The translations under genes were made by a program, and so were the position numbers. Positions 47,454 to 59,910 of a stretch of DNA of 64,000 nt are shown here, piece by piece. The first letter of the stretch is position 1; every line of letters starts with the position of its first letter. A model generated the notes under the pieces. The model searched no databases and had not been told where the DNA came from. It saw only the letters and a program-made list of their open reading frames with translations. Location of the stretch: positions 1,240,001-1,304,000 of the forward strand of contig JABRWF010000007.1 in NCBI GenBank assembly GCA_018343915.1, given 5' to 3'. The stretch comes from Agroathelia rolfsii. Taxonomy: Eukaryota > Basidiomycota > Agaricomycetes > Amylocorticiales > Amylocorticiaceae.

Positions 47454-49131
47454 ATGACCACCGCCACGCAGTTTGTGGACTGGAAAGACCGATACCATCA
47501 TATAGACCAAGTGCTAGAAAAGCCGGGACCGCGCACCGACCCGTCCTTTGCAGCTGGCGACGCAGTATGAATTCCAGCCCTCCATAAAGAGTCTCGTAAA
47601 GGCTAAGCTCCACTACGTGAATTATGGGATACTCTAGGTCAAAAGCTTCTTACGCGATACTTGCAAGATCCTTGTTATCGGTGCCGGAGGTCTCGGATGT
47701 GAAATCCTGGCAAACTTGGCTCTATCGGGCTTCAAGGATATCCATGTTATTGATATGGACACGATCGATATTAGCAACTTAAACAGACAGTTCCTCTTCA
47801 GGTTGGCTCATAATTCTCTTCTGCCACCCCAGATACTTACACTCAGGTCCGTACTCCAGGCAGAAGGATGTCGGAAAGCCAAAGGCAACGATAGCAGCTG
47901 AATTCGTCATGAAACGTGTCCCCGGTGTGAAAGTAACACCGTAAGATATATCATACATTATTCTATCGTATTTATTGATGATAGTTTACATAATTTAGAT
48001 ATCACGGCAAAATACAAGACAAAGGCGAAGATTATTACATGCAATTCAATATCGTTATATGCGGTTTGGATTCTGTCGAGGCAAGACGTTGGATAAATGC
48101 AACCCTAGTCAACATGGTGGATTCAGAAAATCCCGAAAGCCTTAAGCCTCTCATCGATGGCGGAACCGAAGGTGCAGATCACGTCTCCATTTCACTAACA
48201 TCCATTCATCGACATGATTCAGGCTTCAAGGGTCAAGCACGCGTCATCTTACCTACCATAACATCTTGCTATGAATGTTCTTTGGACATGTTGAACAAGC
48301 CTACAGCTTTTCCTATCTGTACTATTGCCAACACACCACGACTGCCAGAACATTGCATCGAGTGGGCGTCAGTCCTGGAATGGCCCCGGGTACATGGTGG
48401 TAAGTTGCATAAGTTTCTCCTTTTTCTGATCTCCGCCCTTTAAACGATTTCTAGATAAAAAAATGGACACGGATGATCCAGAACACATCGGATGGCTTTA
48501 CAGCGCTGCTTCCGCAAGAGCGAAAGAGTTTAAGATTGAGGGTGTCACATGGTCTCTGACTCAAGGCGTCGTCAAGAACATCATCCCCGCTATTGCATCT
48601 ACAAATGCCATCATTGCAGGTAGGCCCCCTTTCTCCACGTCAACTCCCGATTTCACATTCTGGTTGATAGCATCCTGCTGCAATGAGGCATTCAAGATCG
48701 CCACAAGCTCGGCGGCCTTCCTGAATAATTATTTCATGCTGATTGGGACTGAAGGTGTATACTCTTATACATTTGAGCATGAACAACGCAAAGACTGTCC
48801 CGTTTGTGGAGGCGATTCCTTGAAGCTCGAAGTCAGCAAGGAATGGACCGTGGAGCAATTGATTGAAATGCTCATTGAAAAGCAAGAAATGTCAGTTTCA
48901 ATCTGTCTTTGCTCATTATCCAGCGATCTAAAAGTACTCTAAAGACAAATCAAGAAGCCATCACTCTCGTCACCTACCAAACAGATCTATTTCCAGGCCC
49001 CGCCGCAACTGGAGGAAGCTACGCGGCCAAACCTCGAGAAGAAGCTGGTAGACCTCGTGCCCGATGGCCAGATCACCGTGACGGCATCCACGTTGCCATT
49101 TAACCTATCTCTTGATATCACGTACATTTAG
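47454..49131 (+). CDS. UBA3: NEDD8-activating enzyme E1 catalytic subunit
   Basis: With its ULA1/APP-BP1 partner it adenylates NEDD8/Rub1 and passes it to the Ubc12 E2, so controlling cullin ligases. The start is [20 protein letters not shown]. The adenylation domain shows [40 protein letters not shown] and [10 protein letters not shown]. The Zn-binding Cys occur in [10 protein letters not shown] and CPVCGGD; the thioester Cys is in [19 protein letters not shown]. Later come [18 protein letters not shown] and [13 protein letters not shown]. The C-terminal ubiquitin-fold part ends [12 protein letters not shown]. About eight exons; I placed joins at DA|VKSF and FLFR|QKD. Confidence 0.95.
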
Positions 49132-49631
49132 GTGTTCGGGCCATTATGCACATGTGTGCATGTACTACTACTCTTAAAAGGTGCCAGTGGTGATGATGGG
49201 TTTGGAGTCTGGACATACAATAAGAGCACATAACTCCGTGGACAGCGAAGAGGCAATAGCATGCACTCTATGAAATTTTGTATCATAATCAATTTACATC
49301 AAGCGGATATAATATTGAGCATGTGGAAATGACCATGTCTGCGGTGTTCATTGCGTCAAAGTGCGACCAGTGTTGGTTGAGCGCGTCGAGTGAGATTGAT
49401 CGCATTTCTGTCATCATGTGCTTCGACGTACTCATCATCATCCACGTCGTCGGCTTCGACGTTCAGCTATCTTGAAGCGCCCCCTGAGCGCAGGCATCCT
49501 AGTGCTGCCCCCATTTGTCTTCTGTACTCTGAACGGGTGCTGTATTTGTACTTGGGCAGGGCAGGCTCTACACAACTAGCAAGCACAATTATACCCGGTC
49601 TCATTCGCTCCCCAGACCCCGCCCGACTCTA
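49132..49631. other. Intergenic between UBA3 and RGP1
   Basis: 500 bp in a head-to-tail arrangement, with 3' flank of UBA3 and the RGP1 promoter. No gene seen. Confidence 0.5.
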
Positions 49632-52600
49632 ATGACTCCAGAGCATGTCTCTCAGGACGACACCGGCATCCGGGTAGTAGTCACCCCAACACAGTCCTCC
49701 TACTTTGCCGGCGAACCTTTCTCTGCGCGCATCACAATCACCAACACACGCTCCAAGGCCACCACTGCACCGCCAGTGGCAGGTCCCTCACGTACACACA
49801 AACGTGCTGCTCATTCCATAAGCTCTGCACCGCTAGCAAGGCCACCCACATCACCTGGCTTGCCTAGGACGGTTGTCCAAACTGCTGTCTATCCAACTCG
49901 TCAGAATGAATCCGAGGTGGCTCAAGACTCCAAGAGACGAGGATTAGTCGGAAAAAGCAAGGATGGCTTGTCGATGCGGGCACTTGCAGAGAGGAAGAGG
50001 AAAACCCAGCCTCGATCGTTGTCAGTCGATGTGCAGGTACACGACCTACCCAGGAGTTCAGTAACTGTGAATGTATCACCTGCATCTCCGTCAGAGTGTA
50101 CGCATACCTTGTTTTGTCTCTCTTGTTTGTGCTCAACCATCCTCCGTAGCGCCCTCGTCTTCATCTCCCAATCTTTGCCGCTCTCCAACCATCAATATTC
50201 CATCTCACCACCCTCATGCTCGCAAACTATCAATATTAGATGGCCAATTCTCCAGCGTTCAGGCCAGCATCCACCCACTCCCGTCGAGTCCATCAGCATC
50301 CAACTTTTCCCTCAGTCTTGACCCCATTTCAGAAGCTACGACACCCCCTTACCCTAGCACTCCATATGCCCCTTCTCCCAAACCACCTCCAATCCCTTCT
50401 GGCCAACCTTCCGGTGGAATCATCGCCAGCGTTTCGGATCCATCTTCGCTCATGAACAGATCCAAAGCTCGTCCAAATAATTTGGAAATAGGTCATGGAC
50501 ACCCCTCAGATCGCAAGTCGACGGTATACCGCTCAGCAGCGTCGACATCACTATCACACTCAGTTGGGACCGAGCTCATTTTGTATGCATATGCTCATCT
50601 TTCCGGAAATGTTACCATATCCTCCGGCTCTGACGATCCCGCCGAGAGCACAAGCCAAAGCCAGGCGATGAAGAGTCTACGCTCGAGTTTACTTAAGCAG
50701 TCTGTCCTGGGTGGAGGCAGTATGGATATTACGGCTATGAATCAGCGCCGGCGGCCCACTGGAGAAAGACATTATCGTACCTCCTCCATTAGCTCGAGCA
50801 TCATGTCATTTATCTCACCCCTCTCGACACCATCACCATCTGTCCCGGACGGCCAGCGTCTAACACACGGAAGGACACCGTCGTCCGTGTTACCAGGCTT
50901 TTTATCGTCTAGCATGAGTGCAGGTGGTATCGGTTTAGGGCTTGGATTGGGACTGGGCAGTGGGACAGAACCCGATTCAACAGCCCCTTTGCCGACGCTC
51001 GAAATGCAGCCATCTATGCTGGGCGTAGATTTGGCTCTCCTGCCGGGGGAATCTCGAACATGTAAGAACTCAATATTTACTTGTCTTACTTTAATGTAAA
51101 AACTGACGTAGTCCAACCGTGGAACATCAGTTACTTATACGATCAATCTTCCTCATGTACTACCACCAACATTCAAAGGGCATGTTCTACGCTTCTCGTA
51201 TGAGCTCGTAGTCGGTGTTTGTCGTTCCAGTATTGGCAATCACGACCAACGTGTGAGCAAAGTGATGAAGGTTCCCGTCAGGGTGTATAATCATGTTACA
51301 GGTTTGTCACCTTTCTACTATTGCTTGTTTATGTATTTGACCTTTTGGGCATGTAGTAAATCGAGCACCGATACCATATGACCTCCTCTGGCCGCTTGCC
51401 AGAAGAAGGAAGCCGGATGCAGATGGAGGTGCAACAATAGTGGAGGAAACAAAGCCCTCTTCAGGTTCTGCTCCTAATGGGAAATCCGTCATTGCTCAGA
51501 GTCAGTCATACTCGATTTATTGGTACCACGCACCTTATCAATTCATTTACCCATTGTAGGACGCCCCTCAAAGTCGAAAACCTTCCAAAGTTTAGGGCAA
51601 TATGCACAACGCTTGGTCGCCTCCCTACCTGAAGTGAGGACTCATCTCCAAGTGGATCCACAATCCCCCCCTGCCATGCTTTCACCGGCTCTTTCCGAGC
51701 TGGAAATGCGGGAAGAGGAGCAACAAGAAGGGGCGTTAACGGGCTGTCGCGAGGCCGTTGAGGTGCTCACACGAAATCCTAAGAAGAGTAAGTATCAGCT
51801 ATTTTCCATGCTGGCAAATGATATAAATGATCAAATAGTATCCTACAATATCAACAAGGATGGTGTACAAGTGGCCATTCTGACATTTACCAAGTCTGCC
51901 TACCGACTTGGCGAGACCATCATGGGCACTATTGAGATTAACGAGCGGGATAGCAGGGCCAGAGTGCTTGGGGTATATAGCATCTACACTTACATCCGAT
52001 GAACTATCGCTCTAATCTATCTAATAGATCTCAGCCAAGTTAGAGACCGTAGAAACACTGCCGGCTTCGCTCGGGTCATCTACTCGTCCTGGGAGTAATT
52101 TTAACCGCATACACGCAGAACATCACTCGTCTTTTGCTTCTGCTACTCTGCGAACGGCATTCGCTCTGGATATTCCCTCTGATGGCAGCCCGGCGTTCCA
52201 GGTCGATCTGCCTGCATTTGCCCCTCCTTCCTCATCACCAGCATTGTCTACGCCTGATATGGGCGGCCTGGAGTGGCGTGTTAGACTTTGTCTTCTCGTC
52301 TCCGTCGCGAGGCGGCCAGCAGCCAACAACAGCAACGATGACGATGACGATCAAGGTCTGAAATACCTCGTGCGGGATGGCCCACGAGGCGAGTGGGGCA
52401 CCTCTTTTCGCGCTACGGGCACGCTCGCGCCGTCTGCCAAATTTGGTTCTACGTCTACTGGAGTACCGACTCAATCTAGGAGCTGGATATCCTTCTTTGC
52501 GGGTGCGATCGCTACCTTCCAGGAGGATGACGAGGATGAGGATGGTGGGGCAGCAGGGGATGATGGTATTGGCGGGGGAGAGGATGGGTGGAAGCCGCTG

Positions 52601-52690
52601 GACGTGGAAACGGTGGAATGTGAGGTGCCGATCAAGGTCTGGCCGGGTAATACGGCCTATCGTGCAGTCGATGCTGTGTTTGATTTGTGA
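49632..52690 (+). CDS. RGP1: RGP1-family Rab GEF subunit (Ric1-Rgp1 complex)
   Basis: Partner of Ric1 in the nucleotide exchange factor for the Rab GTPase Ypt6/Rab6 at the Golgi. The N-terminal arrestin-like beta part starts GIRVVVTPTQSSYFAGEPFS and ARITITNTR. A very long Ser/Pro-rich insertion follows (about residues 70-440). The conserved core is YTINLPHVLPPTFKGHVLRF, YELVVGVCRSSI, HVTVNRAPIPYDLLWPLARR, SYNINKDGVQVAILTFTKSA, YRLGETIMGTIEINERD and ISAKLETVETLPASL. The C-terminus carries an acidic loop (DDEDEDGG) and ends CEVPIKVWPGNTAYRAVDAV. About seven exons. Identification rests on the core motifs. Confidence 0.85.
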
Positions 52691-52900
52691 TTCGTCGTTC
52701 TATGCGTGGTTGTATACCCAAGGCTCTTTCATTCATCACATTCAATTTACTTTCAACCAGGCGAAAGCTTTGATTATGGCAATGCATGGGTTTCGCATGA
52801 AAAAATGACTTGATCCACTATCGATATGAACGATGAAAATTTTCCATATGCAAATGCATAATTTAGCGGGTAAATTGGGCACACTATTCGAACCTCAAGC

Positions 52901-53849
52901 TCAAGAGGCAGCGGTGAGCACAGGATCATCCAAACTATCGATGACCAACGTTGGCTCCAACATGTTCTCGATGATAAATCGACCATCTGCCAAAATGAAA
53001 GTCAAACACACGCATCTACCTTATGATACAATCAATGCCATGAATAGGACTTACTCGGCATATCGTTCTCATCGGCCCTTTTGATCGCCTCGGCCATATC
53101 ACCTGCAACGCCCGTCCGGACATGCCTTTTCACCAGCCTCTCTTTAGCCTCTTTCTCGTCCAGACGGACGTACCACCGTTCATCCAGCATCTCGGCAGCT
53201 TCTCTCCACGGAGGGATAGAAAGCAAAGTATATAAGCCTTCGATGACTGCAATACGATGCTCAGGACGTATCTGTACCGCATGGGGGGTCGGATCCTTGA
53301 GCGCGTGATCGAATGATGGGGCGGTGATGATGGTAGCATTAGGGGTATCCGAGTCTGTCTCATTCAGGCTACTATTAGGAATTATGGTTGTAGTCGTTAT
53401 CGATGCCCGAAGCGAGCGCACGAATGATACGTAAGAGTGGCCGTCAAAAGTCCAATGAATCCCTCGCCGTTCGTAGGCAAGTTTGGGGTCGGGCATTACG
53501 TCCAGCTGTGCACGTGTGAGATGCCAGCCATCGAGGCCTATGAGAATTGCCTTGGGCCTTGTAGATGAGTTTGCTGCATGTGCGTCTGTTTCGGTCGAGT
53601 TGACATTCGCAGAGGAGAGTAGCAGGGCGTTGGTTTGATCAACGACCATCTCTGCCAGTGTGGACTTTCCTGACGCTGGAATGCCGCAAAGACCGACGAT
53701 AATACGTGCATCTTGTGGAATGCTGCAAGCGCGATGCAATATGCTTGAGAATTGGCCATGTAAGAGACAATTGAAATATGGACCGACAATTCAATCTTTT
53801 TTACGAGATAAGAAGCAAGTTGATTTGCTTGTTGCTGCATTGATAACAC
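52901..53849 (-). CDS. P-loop kinase of the uridine kinase/YFH7-like group
   Basis: Small-molecule kinase-like protein; substrate unknown. The first exon runs from 53849 (MLSMQQQANQLASYLVKKIE) and joins in phase 2 to IPQDARIIVGLCGIPASGKS, which holds the Walker A motif. Then ILIGLDGWHLTRAQLD, the AYERRGIHWTFDGHSYVSFV block, IAVIEGLYTLL and WYVRLDEKEAKERLVKRHV (lid Arg residues). The last exon ends RFIIENMLEPTLVIDSLDDP then VLTAAS. An insertion with many Thr (around residue 135) is not part of the fold core. The nearest named protein I know is yeast YFH7; fructose or nucleoside kinases of the PRK family are the alternative. Three exons. Confidence 0.82.
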
Positions 53850-55685
53850 TCTGATGATTTACTTTGAATGGGTTAGATCCAGCTACTATGGGCGTGATGG
53901 CATGGGCAGATATTTACAGGCTGGAAATTATGAGCTTATATCATCAAACAGGCTTTTTGATGTTGAGTCAAACGCCAGTGGACTCAGTATATGCGCCTTC
54001 GGGTGATTAGCCTACAGTTGTGGTTCAGATGTAAGATTGTTACTTACAAGGTCTACAATAAAAAGAAGCATTGGCAATGTAAATTCCGGGTCAAGTTGTA
54101 TCCACTGCCGAATTCGGCACAGGAATTTGAATTCTCGCCGCCGGTAGGCAGTAATTGGTGAGCTGCATCACTCTCAGAAAAACTACGAGAATTCAAATGT
54201 ACTAGTCGATAGAGAATTTGAAAATTCTATAATGTGCGACGTGTGTCCTTGATGGGCCTGGGAGCAATTTCGGCATGTCAAGATTGACTCACGTCCGTAC
54301 AACAAATATTCGAGATGATACGTCTAAGATACACAAGACTGATCACTTTTTGCTGGAAGTTACTTGATGCTCATTGCCAACGCTCAAGACACCCTTTGAA
54401 AGCTTATAAATATCGCTGATATCTGTGATGGCCATTGAAATACCTAAACCCTGAGGCTATGAGTATACATGAATCTTTTGCTCATCATCAGATGGGATCA
54501 TTGACCACACACGCAATATCATGATGGTTGATATTGACAGGCTCAGCCTTCTTCCATTGGCAAATGGAGGGTTTTCTATTGCGAATCCAAGGTGATTGAA
54601 TGACCGCAATTGGATGGTGTACTCTAGAAACATTTTTTGTTAAGAAAATAACGGATTCAACCACTTGATGGCGGTAAGGGGTGTGTGAAAGAAACAACAA
54701 CAGGTGTACTGTCTGGTTACCGTCGTCTGTATTGTGAGCCAAGTCGTACCTGATGGAAGCTGCAACAGTGTACGGAGTGAGGTTGATGCGCAGTTGCATG
54801 TTATAAATAGTCTAAACAATGAGATTTCCCATATGAGTGGAGCCTAGAGAGTGAATGAATGAGCACAAAACGCAAACACATACTCAGATCACATGGAAAG
54901 CGGCTTTAATAACCGCGCCAACGGTGCTTGTTGCTGATTGGTATGATGTACTGACACAATAAATAGCCATCCAGTTTACTTGCAGATGACTCAGAGCTCT
55001 CGTCTGACTGAGGGTGTGGAGCAACAACATGCTATCAAGAATAGATACACAGTTTGATTATCAAGAGGGATCGAATTCAGCTTGCTTATGGAAAGCGTGG
55101 TTCTGGACTTGGTGCCGGTGCTACTAGTACGTTGTTCTCTTTCTTGCACCCCGTTCTTTATTTGGGCTGCTTTCCGAGAGTAAGGATAAAGTCAAGCATG
55201 GACATCTGAGAGCGCTTAATATGGTGGGAATTTTCAGGACGCGCACGTTCGCATTGGTGTTTTTGAGAGTGCATGTAGTCGTGGTTTATTGGACGTCATC
55301 GTGTCATTAGCCAGCGGAGTCAAAAGTCCGAAACATTTTACTTGCGGAGGACCATACTGCTCTTACATGGCACTTCGCGTAGATTCTATTTGATGCTCCT
55401 GGTACTAAATCAGAAACTATCTTTGCCTTCTACCCGAGCCATTGCCGATGGCTCCGAGAGCTACTCTCCAGCGTCCAGGGCGGTCATAAATGGATAAGTG
55501 TTGGCTAGCCTCCAGGGCAGGGTCCTGCTGGTCCTTGCTCTTTTCAGTCTCTCCCCTTCTTCCTCTCAGTCTGCTTGGAGCTTTTGCTGCAGAGGTCACA
55601 CTCCTTCACAATAACCTATCGCCGGGATTAACTGTCCTACGGCAGCACTCAGGAACACTGAAAAGTCACATTGTACCCTTTTGAC
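53850..55685. other. Gene-poor gap between the kinase and the DUF6533 gene
   Basis: 1.8 kb. Holds a 12-bp inverted repeat (54126-54197). A 103-codon minus-strand frame at 54488-54799 (MQLRINLTPYTVAASIRYDL) has no recognised motif or clear partner exon, so I leave it uncalled. Confidence 0.5.
54126..54197. repeat. Imperfect-free 12-bp inverted repeat
   Basis: TTTGAATTCTCG at 54126-54137 and its exact reverse complement CGAGAATTCAAA at 54186-54197, separated by 48 bases. A related GAGAATTTGAAAATTCT lies just beyond at about 54211. Confidence 0.8.
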
Positions 55686-57526
55686 ATGTTCAATCCCGTG
55701 GCATCTTCTTTGAATCCGTACATCATCTTGGCGGCGCGAGCTATTGAGACAGCGCATCACACGAGAGAAATGTAAGTGGGTACTGCCCTGCTTGCTTATG
55801 ACATGCTTCTCAACCTCCTGCTGGATCAATGTCTTGGCTAACACCTCATCTGATGTCAATGTGATCGATTACTGTAGACAAATTGACAAATATGCGGCCT
55901 ATTCTAGATTGAGTGCGTATTTTGCCTGCGGATGTTATACCATCTCAGTTACTGATTTCCTGCACAGCCTTGCTTGCCTATGACATCCTTCTCAACCTCC
56001 CACGTGAGAAGAGATTGGTGTGGGACAGTAAATTCCGCGCTTCCAGTATCCTGTATTATATGGTCCGATATCCGGTCATTGTATACCAAGTCTTCAATGT
56101 ATCATACATTCCTGGAGTCACACCTCAGGTATATTTCATATATATATTGTATCCTATGCGTTGAAACTGACGTTGGCAAATCCAGTGCGTTATCAAAATC
56201 GCCAACACAGCGATGCTTTTCATCATTTATTTGTTTTCTCCAGTTGTGATGTTTGGGACAAATTTACCTGGGCTATATCTCTCGTTCTCACACGAGTGGC
56301 CATCGTTGGTAAGTCGTTCGTGATAGTATAGGCACCTATCCGATGAACTTACGCCTTATATATATATAGCATCCTTCGTTCTCCGTGTATTTGCCGTAAC
56401 AGATAGAGGAATTCTTTTTGTAATCATACTCTCACTTGTCGGTCTTTTCATAGTGGCGCTCGATATAGTATGTGATCCCCCCCCCCCCTCCCTAGTGCGC
56501 ATGTCTAAATCATACGCACTACAGTGGCAAGATGTGGACGCTTCCTGTACACAATCCTCCAACCCTCTGTAAGATATTCGTATCATTTTGAACAAGCGAG
56601 GTACTGATCGGAAACACAGATGTAAGTATGCGTTGCTCTACGATTGAATTATCCCTCAACTTCGTTCAGCCACCGTCATGACATTTATCTCCCTTGTCGC
56701 CTTCGATGTTTTGGCAACCGGTCTTATAAGTTGGCGGGTTATTCTTGTCATATTTGAGCAAGGGGGCTTTGGTAACAATAGTAGCCAAAGTATGACTAGC
56801 CTCATCCTGAGATCAGGCAAGTATCAAGATTCTAGTTTATGGTCTACCTTTCTAACATGATCAAATAGGCGCGATCTACTACGTGTATGCTTCATTTCTC
56901 TGGACCTATAAGGTTTGAATATTTGAACTAATCACATGTTTTAGAGTCATCACGGGCCTACAAATCGGTTCAATAGTTCTTTACTTTGTACGTTTTTGTG
57001 TACTCTTCGAATCACAAAGTATCTAAAAGCTGACTACTATGCACAGCTACCTCAGGTTTGTATCTCCCCTACATCTTGTCAAAGACAAGCTGTAGTTTAC
57101 AATTGGATTATTATTATTCAGGGTGTCTACAGCACAGTTCTTAACAACTACACTCTTTTACTTTCATCCATCCTCGTCGCGCGATTCCTTCTCGACCTTC
57201 GTTCCATGGCACGCCGTGGTCAAGGTTACGATGGAAACGGCAGCCTCGGAGGCGAATCGACAGACGTTCCCACAATGATGGAGTTCGCTGCCGCTGCCCC
57301 GCCAACTTCAAGCGACGGTCACCATACCACTTTTGGGGGTCTCATCAAAGATTTTGAAGACTCGGAGCTGACGCCGTGGGCTGTGGCAACGGTAACGTCA
57401 ACGAAAACGAAAATTCTTTCGCCTGGAGAAGAGATAGCGTCAGCAGCGTGGCCTTTAGAAGATCTGGCGAGAAGGGCGAGAAGGGTAGAAGAGCGGTTGG
57501 AGAGAGGAGACGGTGCTACTGTATGA
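55686..57526 (+). CDS. DUF6533 multi-helix membrane protein
   Basis: Basidiomycete-type membrane protein of unknown function. Exon 1 is 55686-55771 (MFNPVASSLNPYIILAARAI), exon 2 55878-55912 (QIDKYAAYSRL), and exon 3 starts at 55968. Joined, they give YSRLTLLAYDILLNLPREKR then LVWDSKFRASSILYYMVRYP, the DUF6533 signature. Further helices: TAMLFIIYLFSPVVMFGTNL, ILFVIILSLVGLFIVALDI, ISLVAFDVLATGLISWRVIL and NNYTLLLSSILVARFLLDL. The cytoplasmic tail is hydrophilic, with WPLEDLARRARRVEERLERG near the end. Joins in the middle (56500-57120) are less certain. Intron 1 (106 nt) is about twice the usual size and holds a partial copy of exon 3. Confidence 0.78.
55785..56000 (+). repeat. 34-bp direct repeat, intron 1 against start of exon 3
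   Basis: 55785-55818 and 55967-56000 match at 31 of 34 bases (core cttctcaacctcc). The second copy encodes the ALLAYDILLNL-type start of the DUF6533 domain; the first sits inside intron 1 of the same gene. Confidence 0.85.
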
Positions 57527-58603
57527 AAGGACACTGGGATTCACCTATTATTCGATAGAAAAGCACTACACGGGAGCGACCAGACCATGGTGTGTTATTG
57601 GTGTAAGATTAGGATTCGTAGGTGCATTTACTCTTGTAGCATTTAAAGTTCAGAAGCGTTATTCATGTAGCTGAAAACATTCTTATCAAAAAATTTCAAC
57701 CTAAATACAACGAAGGCCACTATAAGATCTCAAATCATTTGCCACGGTTTTGGAATGAGTAGCTCATATTTTTCATATCTCTCTCAGGATTGACTATTTG
57801 GTTTTCGTGCACCTCAAAGCCTACTCATTACCCACACTTCGGATTATACTCAAAATTAGTTCATTGTTTCTCACACAGTTAACAATTTACCTCATATAGG
57901 TAAGAGGTCCAGCAGAGCGGGTGTTGCAACTAATGCCAATGATGTGGCAGCTTTTAAAGCTGGTATTTGCACCTCGTGCATATCGGGCCACCGCAGCCAA
58001 AAATTATCTATTAGAGATTCACGATTAACATCGACACAGAAGCTAGAAATAGCTTAATATTGGGTTCGCCTACTTTTAGAGGAGCTCGAGCCACCGGTTA
58101 TCGTTACCGATGGCCTGGCTATACTAGCTTTCGATTTGAAGGTAAGTAAGCAACCAAGGTACTCCTAGTGGCTTAGAGCGTTAAATAATCGTGTGCCGGT
58201 CCGAGTCGTACCGCGATGCATCGCCGTTTCTTCAAAATAGTAGGTAAGTTGTAATGAATAGATCCATTTGCCTGAAAGAGTGAAGGTTGAGCAGAATGGG
58301 GGCTGGAAGGCTTGATGCTTCAAGCAGGAAAAGTAGGAGGGGGCAAGGCGCTTGTGGCTCACAGACAACGAGTGTATATTGCTGAAATCTATTTCTAGAG
58401 GAAATGGGCTGGTATAGTTAAACTTCCCAGTACCCACAGCTGTGTCTACCTATATTCTCCCAGATCTCATCATGTCTTAGTGTGGTTGATCAGTAGAGAT
58501 TTGAGAGCTTCTACCATGTATCTAGGAGAATTTTAGGTTAGAAGCCCAGCACCAGTAGTCACCTCAGTTGGTACCAACCTAGTGTACGTGTAGTGGCAAA
58601 GCA
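57527..58603. other. Convergent intergenic region
   Basis: 1.1 kb between the DUF6533 gene and the AYGSN gene. A 90-codon minus frame at 58165-58437 has no recognised motif. No gene supported. Confidence 0.5.
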
Positions 58604-59495
58604 TTAGAACTCGTCAGATGACCATGAACAACTCCATGAAGATTCTGAGCCTGAGTTTTCGAGCTTGGTGCCCCATCGATCGGTTTCCTCCACGTCCCCC
58701 TCTACAATTTCGTGAACCAGAGGGTCGTCGTCAACGCTTTGCACTACGCCCGTCAACCTCTGCGCTATCGCTTGCGGCACATCTCGGGTCAGCACGGGCT
58801 CTCCGTCAACCAACAGAGGCCTCCATAAATCCGTGAAACCTACATAGGCAAGGATATCGTCGACTTCCATTCCTGTTCCCGGACCGTCTGGTCCATCTAG
58901 CATTACGCGACCGGATAGGCCTTTGAGTCGCACCAAGGTATACTGGTCTGGTCGACCCTCCGTTCTGTCTAGCACTCTGACCTGTTCATCCGTCGCAAGC
59001 CATATTGCGTATCTCTCTTCGGCACCAGCGATACGGGTGAGGGTACAACATCGCTGTTTGTCTCTCCGCCGGAGACCAGTGCACCAGACAGAAACTAGGT
59101 CCGTAGTGGAGGCATACAGTACAACGACGGGATCTGATGGCATTTCTAGACCGCTACGCTGCCATGATATCTTGGAGGGGTTTATGTTGGATCCATATGC
59201 TAGGATGGGAATACGATCAACTAATGGTATGAATGGTCGATTGTCTAATCGCGCAATGCGTTCCAGATAAGCTTCTAAGTCTTCTTGGGTTTCTGCCACC
59301 GTCCAACCAGAGGATGTCGATATACTTGAATCTAGAAGGCGCGATTTTCTGCCATAATGGACATATGATCGTGGAGGCCAGTTTCCGGGGTATGGAAGCT
59401 CTGGATAGAGGCTGTCTGGGAGTACGTTACTACAAGATAGAAATGAAAAGTTGAGGTAGATTAGAGCATTGAATTATTAAAATTACGTACGCCAT
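58604..59495 (-). CDS. Uncharacterised AYGSN-motif protein (possible gamma-glutamylcyclotransferase-like fold)
   Basis: Two exons: the ATG at 59495 gives only MA, then an intron (59490-59430) joins to NVLPDSLYPELPYPGNWPPR and a frame open to 58604, about 276 residues. RIPILAYGSNINPSKISWQ resembles the nucleotide- or substrate-loop YGSN found at the start of GGCT-like folds. WLATDEQVRVLDRTEG could be the matching acidic region. No catalytic Glu is assigned with confidence. The C-terminus is acidic and Ser-rich (LENSGSESSWSCSWSSDEF). No signal peptide or membrane segment. I do not know a characterised relative. Confidence 0.7.
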
Positions 59496-59910
59496 AATAA
59501 TTTAACAAAAGATACGACTCTGGTGATCAATAGAGTCTATGGAGTAGAAGTACGTTCTGAATACTCTGTTTCAGTAGTGGTATACGCCGTAACGACTCGG
59601 CACCGCAAGGTACAGTTGAACACCGAGCCCGAGCATCATGCATCATGACGTGAGATGTCTTCTAGATTCCAGAGCTCAAAGTTCACGAAGAGAGTATGTT
59701 CAGAATTCACAGCGAGTTCTTGCAGGAGTTATGGATGCTGGTGCCATTCAAGTTGACATAGCCTGGATATAGTACCAATGCAGTGATCATTCAATGACAT
59801 CATCGCCCTCTGTCTACTCAGGCTATGATCACCGTGACCTTGTTGTTCACCCACACGTACGATATCAAGGGATTGTTTGCACTATTGCTTATTGAATAAT
59901 ATATCTCACC
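59496..59910. promoter_or_regulatory. Divergent region between the AYGSN gene and the DUF726 gene
   Basis: 415 bp separate the two starts. Promoters of both are expected here; no specific element recognised. Confidence 0.4.

Noticed and set aside
53032..53739. Start of the P-loop kinase at 53739 (MHRACSIPQ)
   Set aside because: The codon there is TTG, not ATG. An upstream exon from 53849 joins in frame through a proper GT-AG intron and gives a better N-terminus.
54488..54799. 103-codon minus frame
   Set aside because: No recognised motif, no partner exon and no signal of constraint that can be seen by eye.
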